DNA from: Odontesthes bonariensis
Lineage: Eukaryota; Chordata; Actinopteri; Atheriniformes; Atherinopsidae
NCBI RefSeq assembly: GCF_027942865.1
Contig: NC_134526.1
Location: 19,573,784 to 19,637,783, forward strand
Length of the DNA: 64,000 nt
Direction: 5' to 3'
The notes beneath the pieces are model-generated. The model ran no database searches, was not told the DNA's origin, and was given only the letters and a program-made list of their open reading frames with translations. Numbering within the stretch: the stretch's first letter is position 1; each line of letters starts with the position of its first letter. Position numbers and translations under genes: made by a program. Below are positions 21,525-33,929 of the stretch, piece by piece.

Positions 21525-21800
21525 TGTCCAGCTTCAGCTATACTGCCGTGTGAAGAGCGCGTACAATCGTAAATTAGCGCCAATATGTTCACGACCCGCC
21601 TTATTAGGCCTCTGATTGGCTGACTGTGATCTGTAACCAATCACCTACACAGATAACCAGGGCAGTAGCCGATCAAAAGCAAAGACTGGCGCGTGGTAAA
21701 TCAGCTGACTTCCCACCCCGAACTATTATGTGGACTACGTTTTTATATTCTGACAATCCAAATATGTTTACACTAACGCCCCTTCTGTAAACATCTAACT
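21525..21800 (-). promoter_or_regulatory. Possible promoter/5' exon of the zinc-ribbon gene
   Basis: More GC-rich than its surroundings, with inverted CCAAT boxes (GATTGG at about 21614 and CCAAT at 21637) and a CAG|GTAAGT donor on the minus strand at about 21525-21535. Inference from base composition and the splice signal only. Confidence 0.4.
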
Positions 21801-21999
21801 ATAGGGACAGCGGAATTTTGTTTAATAGTTCTCTTTATCACACAAGCATATAAAGTAAGTAAATAGAAGTTTATAAAGTTAAGAGCAGCATACAAAATAA
21901 AGTGAAATACACGTGGATGTGGGTTAGGGATGGATGTAAAGTGCAGATTGTCAGGTGCAAGTCCAGCTCATGCTTTCAGCAGAACATATAAAGCTTTGG

Positions 22000-23250
22000 G
22001 GATGTCATTCTGTTCATGGCCTGATGTCCCTGAACCTGCCCGAGGGGAGTGTGCTTAAACGACATTGTCCAGGGGGTGAACAGTCAGACCTGATCTTTTT
22101 GGCTCTGTTTCTCAGCTGGGCTGAGTAGATTTGTTCAAAGTACGGAAGAGGGACACTAATGATCTTAGATGCACTCTTATTGACCCGCTGCCTGTCCTTT
22201 CTCTCCTCTGAGGTGCAGCTGGGGAACCACACCATGCATCCATAGCCCAGGTCACTTTCTATGGTCCACTGGTAGAAGTTAGTGAGGAATCTGTGGGAGC
22301 CCAGTTTTTCTGAGGGTACACTGTAGGAAGAGTCTCTGCTGGGCCTTCTTCAACACTTCTCTGGTGTTCACTTCCCATATCAGGTCCCCTGAGAGGTGAA
22401 CATATGTACCTGAAACTCCCCATCTGTTTCACTTCCAGTGATCACCAGACTGGCATGTGTTGTGTCCCTGTTGTTATGGAATTTTATGTCCTTAGGTTAC
22501 ATGAGGTCACGTGTGGGCCTTGAGGTCCTTGGCAGTATTTATTGTTTGGCTTTGACTGGAAACAACAGGTGCCAGTCTATCTCAACACTGTGGTGGCCAG
22601 AGTTGAAAAGAGCGGTTGCCGCCTTCTTAGACATAATAGAAAACTGGCCGTTGACGTTCACATTGGCGTAAACCAGGGATGTCCACATGTTGTGGATGTT
22701 TAATCTGATGGTTAATCTGAATCATGTGTGTTGAAGTAGGGAAACATCTAAAACCTGCAGGACAGCGGCCCTCGAGGACCGACTTTGGACTAAACAGACG
22801 GTAGTGTCTCCAGATTACAATATGCTGACAATAACACCTGCAAGGGAAAAAAAAAACAACACTCTTTGGCCTAATTCTGGGCGTAAAGTATTTGTGGTGT
22901 TATCTTGGGGTTTAAAGTATCCACCAGCATGAGTTGGGCAGAATGTGAGAATGACTCAGGCTTCTGATGTACTGTGTCTCCAATTCTCTTTGTCAAAGTG
23001 TTAATATTACAGCATAAGACAGAGGCTCCTGACCTTACCATTCAGCAATTTCTCCACAACACCTGTGTTTTATTAAGTCTTTGATAAGCTCCTTTGTCTT
23101 GGTGTTGAGAAGCAAGTGATTGTTCTGACACCAGGATGTGAGGGCTTGGACCTCCTCCCTGTCTTGTTGGTTCTCATCCCCACCACAGCTGTGTCATCTG
23201 CAAATTTGTATATTAAGTGTTATGAGTGAAAAGTGAGTATAAGAACGCTG
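22000..23250 (-). mobile_element. Broken Rex1-like (CR1/jockey group) LINE
   Basis: Minus strand: an RT active-site motif (KFADDTAVVG) at about 23180-23210, and C-terminal sequence (VNKSASKIISVPLPYFEQIY, RNRAKKI) at 22014-22235. Between them the frame is broken and much is missing. The motif wording and C-terminal layout fit Rex1/Babar-like LINEs of fishes. 3' of 22000 nothing is clear. Confidence 0.7.
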
Positions 23251-23648
23251 GTTATGGGACCAGGCCTACCGACAGTAAAGCTGTACTGAATACCTGATCC
23301 ATTTGTTTTTGTTACACGTCATAAAGAGACGCAACAGCCTCCTGTGATTCCACATAAGATTAAGAAGTGTGATTCCCACATATGCAACTGTATTTGGGGA
23401 CTGTATTTTATATTAGTTTATCTGCATCTCATATTTACAGTATATATATTTATATAATGTCATAGTGGAAGAAAATGTCACGATAGTGCAAATTTAAGTC
23501 ATTTATTTTATATATGCACATCTTTTAACATCATACAGTATGCACAAACTGTATAACAAATCCACACATTTGGAGTGGAGAGCAGGTTTGTGTGGGCTCT
23601 GCAGGTACAGAGTGTTTTCCAGACTTGAACAGAGCGCAAAGATGGCCG

Positions 23649-26600
23649 TCATAACTCTTCATCCGTTGATGAGCTACTGTCCAAGTTTTCTTCCCCGGAG
23701 GAAGACTCATCTAAAGACACCATGTGCTGTCCCAGAATGCGCTGATATGTTGTGCGGGCTGCAGTCTGCTGAGCTTGAATTTTGCACAGTCTTCGTTTCA
23801 ATACGCAGAGTAGTCCCTCACGTCCACTCTCTGTCAATGCTGCAGTACTGCCTAAGATTATTTGATAGCAAATATTAAAGGAACTTGTTAGTTTTATCAT
23901 TACAAATAATCATTAAAAATATTTAAAAAAAGCATATATACATACTTTGACCTGTGATTCCTTCAGAGAGCTGGGAGGAAAGCGTTTCAATCGTTCCAGC
24001 CATGCTCCGCATGTACTCCCAGTGCTGCTTGATTTCACGAACCACAATTACCGCTTCTTCTTCAAGTCTATTCAGCAGCATTACCTTGTCAAAAACTTTT
24101 TTTTTCTGGCACATATCACCGTGACCTGCAATTCATCACATCAAACACGTTAGCAATTATAGAAAGGTTTTATGGTTTGTGCATGAGCAATCTTACACAC
24201 TCAGTGTCTTACTTACATTCCCAAGGCCAGGAGAAGTTGTCTTCAACCAAGAACTCATCAGGAGGAGGGAGTTTGTCAGCATCACCCACAACAGTGTTGT
24301 AGTCAACAATGGCATCATCCAAAGCTTTCTTTTCTGCAGCAATCTTTTTTCTAAGTATATGCCTCCGCTTACTGCCAACTGAAGGATGAAACAAAATGAT
24401 TGCGTGAAATTATAAATTTACAAGGTAATAAATAATTAAAAAACAAAAATAGCCTTTATAGTCTCACCAGTCTGACGATAGAGCTGAAACTTGCGCTGCT
24501 TGATGCTCAAATATAGTCCTTCGATGGTCTTCTGCCTATCATTTTGAACAGTTGCTCCTTGTGAAGACAAGTAAAGTTGTGACAGAGTTCAGTGACAGAG
24601 GCAAAATTTATTCAGTACAAGCAACATTGTCAGAACCATAAATAAATGTGAAAAAACAAAACAATTTCAATTGATGTCATTTACAATTAGTGAGTTCCAG
24701 CAGAGTTCTGTAAATAAGCATAATGAACAATCTTCTCCCCGTACTACCTGTGGTCCACTGCTGAACATCACACACCCATTGCTGTACTGCGTCTTCATGT
24801 ATAGACAACTCGGTAGTGAGTTTTTGAAGGTCCTTCGTTGCGTCTGCAATCCTCTGTACAGTCTGTCAAAAACAAATGCATTGTATAATTTTCTCCAAAA
24901 AAACACATTTTTTTTAAATTAAAAAAAAAAAAAAAAAAAAAGTCAATACCATACCTTGATGTATCTTTTAGCCAATGTCCAGTCAAGGTTTTCTGCCTTC
25001 CTCTTGTTCCAGCCACTTGCTTGGATCGTTAGCATGTCTGTGCGAACTTGACAAACAAACCACATTAGGCCAAGAAACCAGAAACTAAACAAATTACACA
25101 ATTTAGATGAAAAGATTATTTACCTGCTTTTGCCATGAACTTAGAACATATGGCTGCTCGAGAAAGGAAACTGTTGACTTGTTCTACTTCCTCTCCCATG
25201 GTTGTACCTGCTCCTTCTTGGTTACGTCCTCCCCACTTCAACTACAAAACATTTAATGAATTGTTACACTTTGAAAAAACACAAGACTGGGGGATTTATA
25301 GGGGGTATTATAAAAACAATTTGTCAATAATTACCTCACACATCCATGAATGTGCTTTAGCATGCATAATTGAAAGAAATGGGCGCATGTTCAACAGGTC
25401 TTGTAGCTCTGGACAGAAACGGACAACCCTCTCCAGATATGGCCAGTATTTGCAGACTACGTCAGAGCAAAAAAACTTCACAGTCGGTGATGCCAACTGT
25501 TTCTGAAGATATAACGGGTACGCAAATATTTCACCACGGAACATATTCAGTCCTTTGAGCAAGACCCCATGACGGCAGACCGCAACTTCAACACCTTCCT
25601 CATCCAATTTGCTTGCCGACTTGCTTGCAGACTCTCGTGCTGCCACCCATTGACCTGTACCACAAGTCCCTTTTGCAGGATTCTAAAAAGAGATGAAAGC
25701 AGATATATGTAGATAAACTCAAACTGTATGAATAAAGCTGTAAATGTCAATGTTGTGGTCATAGTAAATAAAAATTGTAAGTAGACTGCAAGTGTTTATC
25801 AAAATTTAAAAATAAAATGTAAATTTACATGTTTGGTTGTCCCATGGATGTAGTCAACAAAGGAGGACACTTCGGCATCCTTGGCCAGAAACACACCATC
25901 GAAAAATCCATCAGGTCTTAAAAAAAACAAAAAACAAAATAGAAAGGATTAAAATGACAATTACAGTAGCACTGTAGAATTTATATGGAACAGAATTCTA
26001 CACACCCCGGTTGGCTCTTGAAGCGGTAAAGTTTCCGATTTCCATCCACTGCAACAGCAAGCATGGAGGGTGTGCATGCAGGACACTGAAAGTGCTGCAC
26101 CTGAGACAGCCTTTCCACTTCGTATTTGGCATAGGTCCATTCCAGAAATGACTTCTGCATAGTATCCCCACATATCTTGCCGCTCTAAAAGCAAAACATA
26201 AAGGGAATGGGGACAGGGTATATCTGTTCTCTGACCCTGGATTCTGCATTCAATTCCAATAAGCCTGCACCACCTCAGCAAACTTGGTTGTTTTCTTGAA
26301 CAACATCTTGTACTCACCCGACCAAAGACTTTTGTGCGATGGTCTAGCATGCTAACAAAAGCTTGCCGTGACATTCCTGGGGCAGTGATCTTGAGATCCT
26401 CGTATGTACTGAACAAATCCACAGTGTACAAAGTGTCAAAATTGGATGTGGCTGGCCAATAACCACCATCAACCAGATCACCCATGTCCACTGACAAGGA
26501 CTTTCCACAGGGGCAGCTGACACGTGGGAGGGACAGATTGTAACGGCCTGAATATCAAAAGAAAAGTTATTCCAAAACACAAGGAATATAAAAAGTTGAT

Positions 26601-27705
26601 ACTGTATGAAAAGACTATTTTGGAAAATCCTTACCATTCATTCCAATCAAAATTACTTGCTTTCCTGGGGAAACACTCATTTGCCCAGTAGAACAATCAC
26701 AGTGAGGATGCATGATTGGTAAGACGTACTCTAGGAATGAAATAAGAACATTTCACATTATAAATAATTGGAAAATAAGGGTGTTCTTTCAGGGTGATAT
26801 AACTTAATATTGTATTTAACACATTTTAATTACAAAATAGCCTATATAGTTATTAACAATGGTTACCTTTTTCATGGTAGGAGAATTTTCCTCCCTCATC
26901 TTCCTTGATGTATGTGGAAGGTGACAATGGCCTAAAAAAACCCTCCATCATAGATGTTCTGTTATGGAGTGCCATAGACTCATGTGTTGTAACATCACAT
27001 GCAGTACAGTAACGTGGTCTTGGCAAACAATCTCTGCATGTCACTACTGCAAGCTTTTGTCCACAGTGTTGGCATAATCCCTGTTTAGGCCTCTCTGATG
27101 ATAACATATGGTTAACCATAAAGGGCCTTAACATAGTCCACTTTTGCAAGGTTGAACTTTGCCTTTCCTTCCACTGTGATGAGACGGGTTCTTCAGCAGG
27201 ACATCCCAAGAGATCTTGTACTTCTTGGATAAGGGAGTCTAAAAGACAAAGGAGAAAATCTGCTGTAAAGTAAGGTTCAATGTAGCTAAGCACAACAAGT
27301 GAAGAAAAAAAAAAAAAAAAAAACAAGTAGGGAGAAGAAGAAAAGTAACCTAAGTTTTGGATGGTCTCCGTCTCTTGTCCATATGTCGAAGAACAGGAAG
27401 GTTCTGTGCTCCCAGATGTCACTGCGAAAGTATAATGATTCATTTTGTAATTAATCATATATATATATATATATAGATAGTATAAAAAAAATATAATAAC
27501 AATTAGCTTGAAGACCACCAACCAGTGACTTGTCCCCGTTTCCGTTTCTCCCCAGTCCTCTGTCTTTTATGGAGAGGTTGGCCGTCCTCGTCTTCCTCAA
27601 GCCAAACAACCTTTTCTGTCCGAGTTTCAGACTCTTTACTTTGACTCTGACGTGAAACACACCACTTTAATATCAGGCAATAGCAGCATCCGTATGAACA
27701 GGCAA
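23649..27705 (-). CDS. KDZ (Kyakuja-Dileera-Zisupton) family transposase, multi-exon
   Basis: Exons with good splice sites, in gene order: ~27525-27705, ~27350-27405, 26877-27238, 26635-26730, 26318-26547, 26006-26184, 25828-25916, 25335-25682, 25124-25241, 24955-25046, 24748-24862, 24468-~24531, 24216-24378, 23952-24125, 23649-23851 (stop TGA). The N-terminal part has a Cys-rich zinc module (CQHCGQKL...CRDCLPRPRYCTACDVTTH). The core has SPGKQVILIGMNGRYNL, CPACTPSMLAVAVDGNRKLY (likely first acidic strand), FCSDVVCKYWPYLE, SIMHAKAHSWMCE and GEEVEQVNSFLSR. The C terminus is coiled and acidic (SSSGEENLDSSSSTDEEL). These motifs match KDZ transposases (RNase H fold). No stop was found inside these exons. 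The first coding exon is uncertain; an ATG at 28052 (MAERPTLPIIL) or the exon at 34764 are candidates. Confidence 0.82.
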
Positions 27706-28052
27706 CTGTAAAAAAAAAAATGTTCCATACATACAAATTTCTGGCGAGACATTTAATATTACATAATAACAACTTCAAATTGCCTCCAGGGGTGTCAAAC
27801 TCATTGTCAACGAGGGCCACAGCAGCATAATGGTTGTGAGAATTTATTATGTATTCAACTTACAAATGTTACATATGCATTTACATAGATGTAAAAATAA
27901 ATGTTCAGTTTGAAACCCACATTACTTGAATCAGTGTTCAAAATATTTAAGCAAATAAAGAAAAATATGTGACGTTCAATCGGATTGGATCTGCACCCTT
28001 TGACAAATAGTTGGTGGTCAAGGATTATGGGTAGTGTAGGCCTTTCCGCCAT

Positions 28053-28321
28053 CCAAAAATACGAATAAAAAACTTTATCAGAATCGATGGAGAAAAAATA
28101 AAAAATTCTGAGGGCAACAATAATCTATCTTATTATTGAATTATCAGTGAAACTTTGACACGTTTGTGTTGAGAAATGTTGTGATATCATTAAAAGAAAT
28201 CCTTAAAATAGTGAGAAAAATACTTCCGGGGCAGAGGTTCCTCGGTTTACCAATCAGATATAAGCTCAGTGTGGTGCATCGAGATTTTTTCCCAGAGCCG
28301 TAAACCGGAAGTCAAAGGAGA
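28053..28321. other. Probable 5' region of the KDZ gene
   Basis: Upstream (minus strand) of a short frame starting MAERPTLPIILDHQLF at 28052. No clear exon or promoter motif. Ends at the TSD of the nested element. Confidence 0.4.
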
Positions 28322-28326
28322 CGGTA
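28322..28326. repeat. Candidate target duplication CGGTA (left)
   Basis: CGGTA occurs directly before GCTGTGTTCGAAACCGCC and again directly after the inverted end at 33832-33836. Five bases only, so it could be chance. Confidence 0.45.
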
Positions 28327-28339
28327 GCTGTGTTCGAAA

Positions 28340-28355
28340 CCGCCTACTACATACT
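28340..28355. repeat. L1 target-site duplication, left copy
   Basis: CCGCCTACTACATACT, repeated exactly at 33422-33437 on the other side of the LINE. The next T may also belong to it, but it merges with the poly-T. Confidence 0.92.
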
Positions 28356-28574
28356 TTTTTTTTTTTTAATTCAAATGTCACATAGACAAAACAATGACAT
28401 ACTCAGAAGTAAACAATTATAATTTTTAACTTTACATATTTACACCTCCACATATAGAAAAACAACTTGAAGGATCTTAAATGCCCAAGATAAAAAATAA
28501 ATAAATAAAATAAAAAAGGGGGATAATAAAAAATAAATGAATAAAATAAATAACTTCTAAACAGTTACAAGAGG

Positions 28575-31500
28575 TCAGGACAGGTTAAGATCTTCTATGA
28601 GTGTGTATAATTTATTTGCATGGGGATTATTTATATGTTTCAAACATTTTTGTAATGAGGATATATTATTTTTTAATGCAAGCCATGAAGGTGGGGATTT
28701 GGCATATCGACACTTGTGAATATAAAATTTTGTGATGATGATGAGGTTATTTATTAAGAACTCTGTTTTCTTATCTTTGAGGATTACGCCTACTTGGATA
28801 TCTTGAAAAGACCAAAAATCTGTGCTCATGGAACTGGATGATAATAAGTCATGTAGAGATTTCCACAAATTTTGGACAGTCTCACATTCATAAAATAGGT
28901 GTTCTGTTGTTTCCAAATTTATTTTGCAGTTATAACAGTTTTCTACAACAAATTTAAATCTTCTTTTTAAAAATTCATTTGAGGGATAGATGTTGTTTAT
29001 ACTTTTGAAATGAACTTCTTTACATTTTGGAGGAACTGGGAATTTTAAGTATTTTGTCCGAATATTTGATTTTTCACATTTGTTATAATTTCTAAGAATG
29101 AATGAGCTTCTTGCTATACCTGGGTATAAGGTGTTTACTGAATACTGTCTTAAAAATTTATTATTACATTTATCACTTACTAGGTCCAAATCATCTAATT
29201 TTATTTTATGTAAATTTGGAGTTGGAATGATCAAGATATTGTTCTTTACGGATTGGATAAGGGCTTGTGGGATATTATGTATAACTTTCCTATAAGTCGC
29301 ACTGGAACAACACAAGCTATTTTTAGCATTAAAATAATTCAATTCAAGAATGTTTCCATTATCATCCATTATGTGTCTAACAGACCAAATTTGTTTAGTC
29401 ATCCAGTCTTCCATAAACACAGATTTCCTTCCACTCAATATTACCCGATTATTCCACAATGGTACATTATGAGGGCTGAAATTATGCTTGAACATCAGTT
29501 TCCAATTTAACAAAAGCTGTTGATGAAATTTGGATAATTTTATGGGCAGTTTTGAAATTTCAAAATCACAGACTAAGAGAAAATCAATGCCTCCAACTTT
29601 CTTAAAAACAAGAGAAGGTAGCGAGAACCATATCTCATCATGATTTCTTAAAAAAGAACGAAGCCATTTGATCTTCAATATACCATTCATAATTTCAAAA
29701 TCAATTGCTTTTAAGCCACCATCCTCATAATCCTTTATCAAATCTCCATTTTTGATGTAGTGATGCTTATTTTTCCATATGAAATTAAAGTTCATTCTAT
29801 TGATTTCTTTTATAATTCTAGGTGGGATGGCGAGGGAGTATGCTGGATAAATCAATCTGGATAATGATTCAACCTTGGTTAACATGGTTCTACCGAATAG
29901 CGTTAAGTCTCTTTGTAGCCAATTATTTAAAGTTTTTTTGCACTTGTCAATAGTATTTTGAATATTCTTTTTTTCACTAACTTCTTCACATTTAGTTATC
30001 CAAATCCCTAGATATCTGGTCTCCTTTTTGACAGGCATATCATACAACGAAGAATCAGAACAGTCATGGATACTCATGAGTTCACATTTGTCCAGATTCA
30101 GGTGCAAACCTGAGGCCTGAGAAAAAATTTTTATTGTTTCTAAGGCTAATGGGATTTGATCCTTATTTCTTAAAAATATAGTTGTATCATCAGCAAGCTG
30201 ACTTATAATCAATTTGTGGTTGTTTATGTCTAACCCTTCAATATTTGAATTTAAAACAGTAATAGCTAGTAGTTCAGTGGCTATAATGAATAAAAGAGGT
30301 GAAATGCTGCAACCCTGCCTGATGCCTCTTTCTACCCTGAATCTGGAACATGTACCTTCTGAGAGAGAAACACAGCTGTTAACATCAGTGTGTAACATTG
30401 TAATCATATCAAGAAATACTTTACCAAACCCAAAATGTTTAAGTGTGTTAATAATGAAAGCATGTTCAATTGAGTCAAATGCTTTGCGGAAGTCCAGGAA
30501 CATCATAAAACCATCATCCTTAATTAGATGATTGTAATCAATAAGATCCAGAACCAGACGGATATTATTATGGATCGACCTTCCTTTGAGGAATCCTGAT
30601 TGTGTTGGGCTAATTATTTTAGAGATACCGGTTTTTAATCTTGTAGCCAAAACTTTTGTAAATATCTTGTAGTCCGTATTTAATAGTGTTATAGGTCTAA
30701 GGTTGTTTAAATTTTTTTTATCTTTTCCAGGTTTTGGAATCAATTTTATTACCCCTTGTTTCATTGTTTCCATAAGCTCTTTTTGATTAATGCATTCAAC
30801 TAAAGCTTGAGACAGTAAGAATTTGATATCTTCCCAAAAGTGTTTATAGAAGTTTGTTGTTATTCCATCCGGCCCTGGTGATCGATCAGAAGCCATGTTT
30901 TTAATAGCAAGATCAAATTCATTGATAGTCAAATTTTCGTCACAAATATCTTTAAAGTTATCATCAATTACCGGAATTAAATTCTTGATTTTGTCAAAAA
31001 AGGATGTGACATTTTGCTCTGAGTACGAGGATTTGTAAAGGTTACTATAAAACTTAAAAACTTCATTTGAAATGCGTTTAGGATCTGTGCATTCTTCTCC
31101 ATTGATCAATAAACTACAGATTGAATTATGTTCTTGTCTGCGTTTTTCAAGGTTGCAAAAATAGGCTGTGTTTTTTTCCCCTTCTTCTATCCATCTGGCT
31201 CTGGACCTCACATAGGCACCCTTGGCTTTATTCAAGTACATCACATCCAATTGGCATTGCAGGTTATTAATTCTTTCTTTTTCTTCCTCAGTCCAATCTA
31301 ACTTGCTATAAAGAGTCATAAGTTCTTTAACCACATTTGTTTCTTCTTCTCTCTTTTGTTGGTTTAGTTTTTTACTAAATGAGATTGAGAATTTTCTAAT
31401 ACTAAATTTGAGAAATTCCCATTTAGATATTGATGTGCTAATGTTGTCATCATTTTTAATATCCAAAATTAGTTTTTTAATAGAGTTACAGTATTCCAAA

Positions 31501-32307
31501 TTCCTTAGCAATTGGGAATTAAATTTCCAATAATCTTTAAATTTATTACTTGGATCTTTGTTTTTTAGTCTCAGATTAATAGTACAATGGTCACTCAAAG
31601 GACAATTAGAGATCATCGTCTCTGTAACATGCTGTGAAATTGAATAAGATATCAACCAATAATCGATGCGTGATCTAATTTGACCATTGGGTTTGTACCA
31701 AGTAAATTGTTTGATATCTTTATTCAAGGTTCTCCAGATATCTATCAAATTGTTGCTGTTAGTAAAGTTTTCTATGATAGGGTTTTTACACTCTCTTAAA
31801 AGTCTTGAAGGCCATCTATCCATCCATTCATCAGGGGTTAGATTAAAATCACCTCCAACCACTATATGATCAGTAGGAAAATTTGTATTAAGTTCTCTTA
31901 TGACTGTTGATATCTCATGTAACAAACATTTATTATTTTGATCACTATTGTACCCATAGATATTAACTAGAATAATGAGGATGTTATCAATATTCAAAAC
32001 ACAAGCAACCCAATGTCCATCCTTATCCACCTTGTTACACAGGATCTTACCAGGGCATCTGTTGAAACAAATGGCAACTCCAGCTGAACGGTTTGTGCCA
32101 TGACTGAAAAGGATTTTGTCACCCCATTGTTGTGACCAAAACTTGACATCAGATTCATTAGAATGAGTTTCCTGGAGAAAGATGCAGTTTGCTTGTTGCC
32201 CCTTGCAGAACAAAAAAAACAGCTTTACGCTTAATTGAGTCTTTAAGTCCCCTTGTATTGAAAGAAAAAAAAGAAATGTCAGTTTTCAACTGGAACACAG
32301 AACACAT
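28575..32307 (-). pseudogene. LINE ORF2 (endonuclease-reverse transcriptase), one homopolymer frameshift near the start
   Basis: The start codon at 32307 begins MCSVFQLKTDISFF, then NTRGLKDSIKRKAVF. A run of eight T (minus strand, 32212-32219) shifts the frame; with seven it would join the 1,200-residue open frame beginning FCKGQQANCIFLQETHSN. AP-endonuclease motifs follow (GGDFNLTPDEW, SRIDYWLIS, SDHCTI). RT motifs are SPGPDGITTNFY, LRPITLLNTDYKIF, QSGFLKGRSIHNN, FLDFRKAFDSI, RQGCSISPLLF and the active site QLADDTTIF. A C-terminal Cys/His cluster (NCYNCKINLETTEHLFYEC) ends it. Marked as pseudogene because of the shift; a sequencing slip in the T run would make it intact. Confidence 0.9.
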
Positions 32308-32411
32308 TAACAAAGTTTAAGAAAAGTTTAGGGAGGTGGAGTAAAAAAACCTTGAGATTAAAGTCCCATTTTCAGGAATGATCCACATTGTATTCAATTC
32401 ACCTTCATATA

Positions 32412-33293
32412 TCAGCCCACATCGGGAGTCTCAACCGTAATGCGCTTGCCTTCTATGAAACCAAATGGGCCCCTGAAGCCCGCAGCTTTGCCTTCCTTCC
32501 TTGCCTGGTCGATTCTGGGCCACATTGCTTGTCTGTACTTCCAGTCCTCTTGGGTCAGGTCTTCAGCAAAGCGGATTCCTTCATCTTTACACACAGGAGA
32601 AGCTCTTGTACGCCTCCAGATGTCATCTCTCACTGTACGTCTCACAAACAGGATGATAATTGGTCGAAACCTGTTCTCCGTCGCACGCCCCACTCTATGA
32701 ACAATGTCAACTGCTTCGTCCATTTTCGTCTTCAGGTCTGGTGCAATTTTTCCCAGAAGCTCAACCACCTCTGCTCTGATGTTTTCATTCACTTTCTCTT
32801 TTTTTCCTTTGATTCGAAGGCACCATCTTCTTTTGTATCTTTCTTGATTCAGCACACGACCTTTCATGTCTTCATTATCTTTTGTGAGTGATTCGACCTG
32901 TTTTTCCAGGTGTTGTATTTTTGTTTTGCACTCTGTTAACTCCTCTGAATTGAACTGCACCGACTTAGCAATAGCAGCCAGCATGGTGCTATGTTGTTGC
33001 ATTTGTTTGCTAACTTCCTCCATGCGGTCGTCAACACGTTTTCCAAGAGTGGCAATAGCATTAATTATGGATTCGGTAGAAGATTTAAGTTCGTTTTCCT
33101 GAGACGTACCTTTCGCTTTCTTCTCCATTTGTGCTTTTTCTGGAGTGTCGGGGGTTGTCGAGTTTCTGTCACGTTTGTTGTTGCTAGCGCCAGCGCTAGC
33201 CGTTTCCATCGGAGCTGAGTAGTCATGTTCATTACTGACTGCGAGTTGGAGGTTTTTCGCTGCCGAAGGTTTCTCACTGTTGTTTTTTTCCAT
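32412..33293 (-). CDS. LINE ORF1 protein (L1-type RNA-binding chaperone)
   Basis: 293 residues, complete frame. The N terminus is Ser/Thr- and Lys-rich. A coiled coil follows at about residues 70-155 (SIINAIATLGKRVDDRMEEV, then ECKTKIQHLEKQVESLTKDN), then an RRM-like and C-terminal domain (LRIKGKKEKVNENIRAEVVE, DIVHRVGRA, RPIIILFVRRTVRDDIW, AGFRGPFGFIEGKRI). This order is that of L1/Tx1 ORF1p, which trimerises and binds LINE RNA. It lies 104 bp upstream of the ORF2 ATG. No stop or frameshift. Confidence 0.9.
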   Translation of the reverse strand: MEKNNSEKPSAAKNLQLAVSNEHDYSAPMETASAGASNNKRDRNSTTPDTPEKAQMEKKAKGTSQENELKSSTESIINAIATLGKRVDDRMEEVSKQMQQHSTMLAAIAKSVQFNSEELTECKTKIQHLEKQVESLTKDNEDMKGRVLNQERYKRRWCLRIKGKKEKVNENIRAEVVELLGKIAPDLKTKMDEAVDIVHRVGRATENRFRPIIILFVRRTVRDDIWRRTRASPVCKDEGIRFAEDLTQEDWKYRQAMWPRIDQARKEGKAAGFRGPFGFIEGKRITVETPDVG

Positions 33294-33421
33294 GTTCGGG
33301 CTGATTTTTTTCGTTTTAACTGGAAATAAAGTGGATTGTATAAGTTCAAAAACTGTTACATCAGGACTTTAGTTGGAGCTCAGACGGATGCGACTATTCA
33401 GATCGCCATCTTGCCGGAACT

Positions 33422-33437
33422 CCGCCTACTACATACT
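33422..33437. repeat. L1 target-site duplication, right copy
   Basis: Exact copy of 28340-28355; marks the 5' end of the LINE. Confidence 0.92.
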
Positions 33438-33929
33438 TGCAAACGGCATACTCATTCGATCAGACAGTATGCTGTATAGTGCTACTAAAGCTAGCCGCAG
33501 CGAGTAACGCACTTCCGGTTATTTTCACAATAAAATACCCGTTGCCTTTTATCATAGGGAAAGCCATTACGATACAATTGGTGCTTTTGTTTTGAAACAG
33601 GAAGTGAACCTACCCTCGTAACTAGCATAGATATGGTAGCCGGTAGCTAGCTTGAAACTGCCGTTTTGACAGGAAATGACGATCGGCAACGTCACGTTGC
33701 GTTGCATCCTGGGTAGTTTGAGTATGAGTAGTAATCTCATGATGCATACCCAACATTTAGGAGAATCTAGTATGCATCAGGGAAATTAAACGTTAAAGTT
33801 AGTAGGAGTAGTAGGCGGTTTCGAACACAGCCGGTATTACCGTTGTTGTAGCAGAAAAAAAAAAACATCTCGAGCATGCGCAGAACGCAATGTCCAATTC
33901 ACCACGTGCTTCACTAGTCTAAAATCACG

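Larger units (their letters stand above)
28356..33421 (-). mobile_element. Nearly complete Tx1/L1-type LINE with target-site duplication
   Basis: About 5.07 kb, minus strand. A poly-A tail (poly-T at 28356-28368) is at the left end, then the 3' UTR, ORF2 (28575-32307), ORF1 (32412-33293) and about 130 bp of 5' UTR up to 33421. It is flanked by a 16-bp exact target duplication (28340-28355 and 33422-33437). It sits inside the small TIR element, so it arrived after it. Only one frame break was noticed, in ORF2. Confidence 0.93.
28327..33831. mobile_element. Small TIR element (MITE-like) split by the L1 insertion
   Basis: Left end GCTGTGTTCGAAACCGCCTA (28327 on) and right end TAGGCGGTTTCGAACACAGC (to 33831) are inverted copies. 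Without the L1 and its duplicated site the element is about 425 bp: a short left end plus 33422-33831. No coding capacity. Family not identified. Confidence 0.75.

Noticed and set aside
32388-32891. 167-codon plus-strand frame
   Set aside because: Antisense shadow of LINE ORF1.
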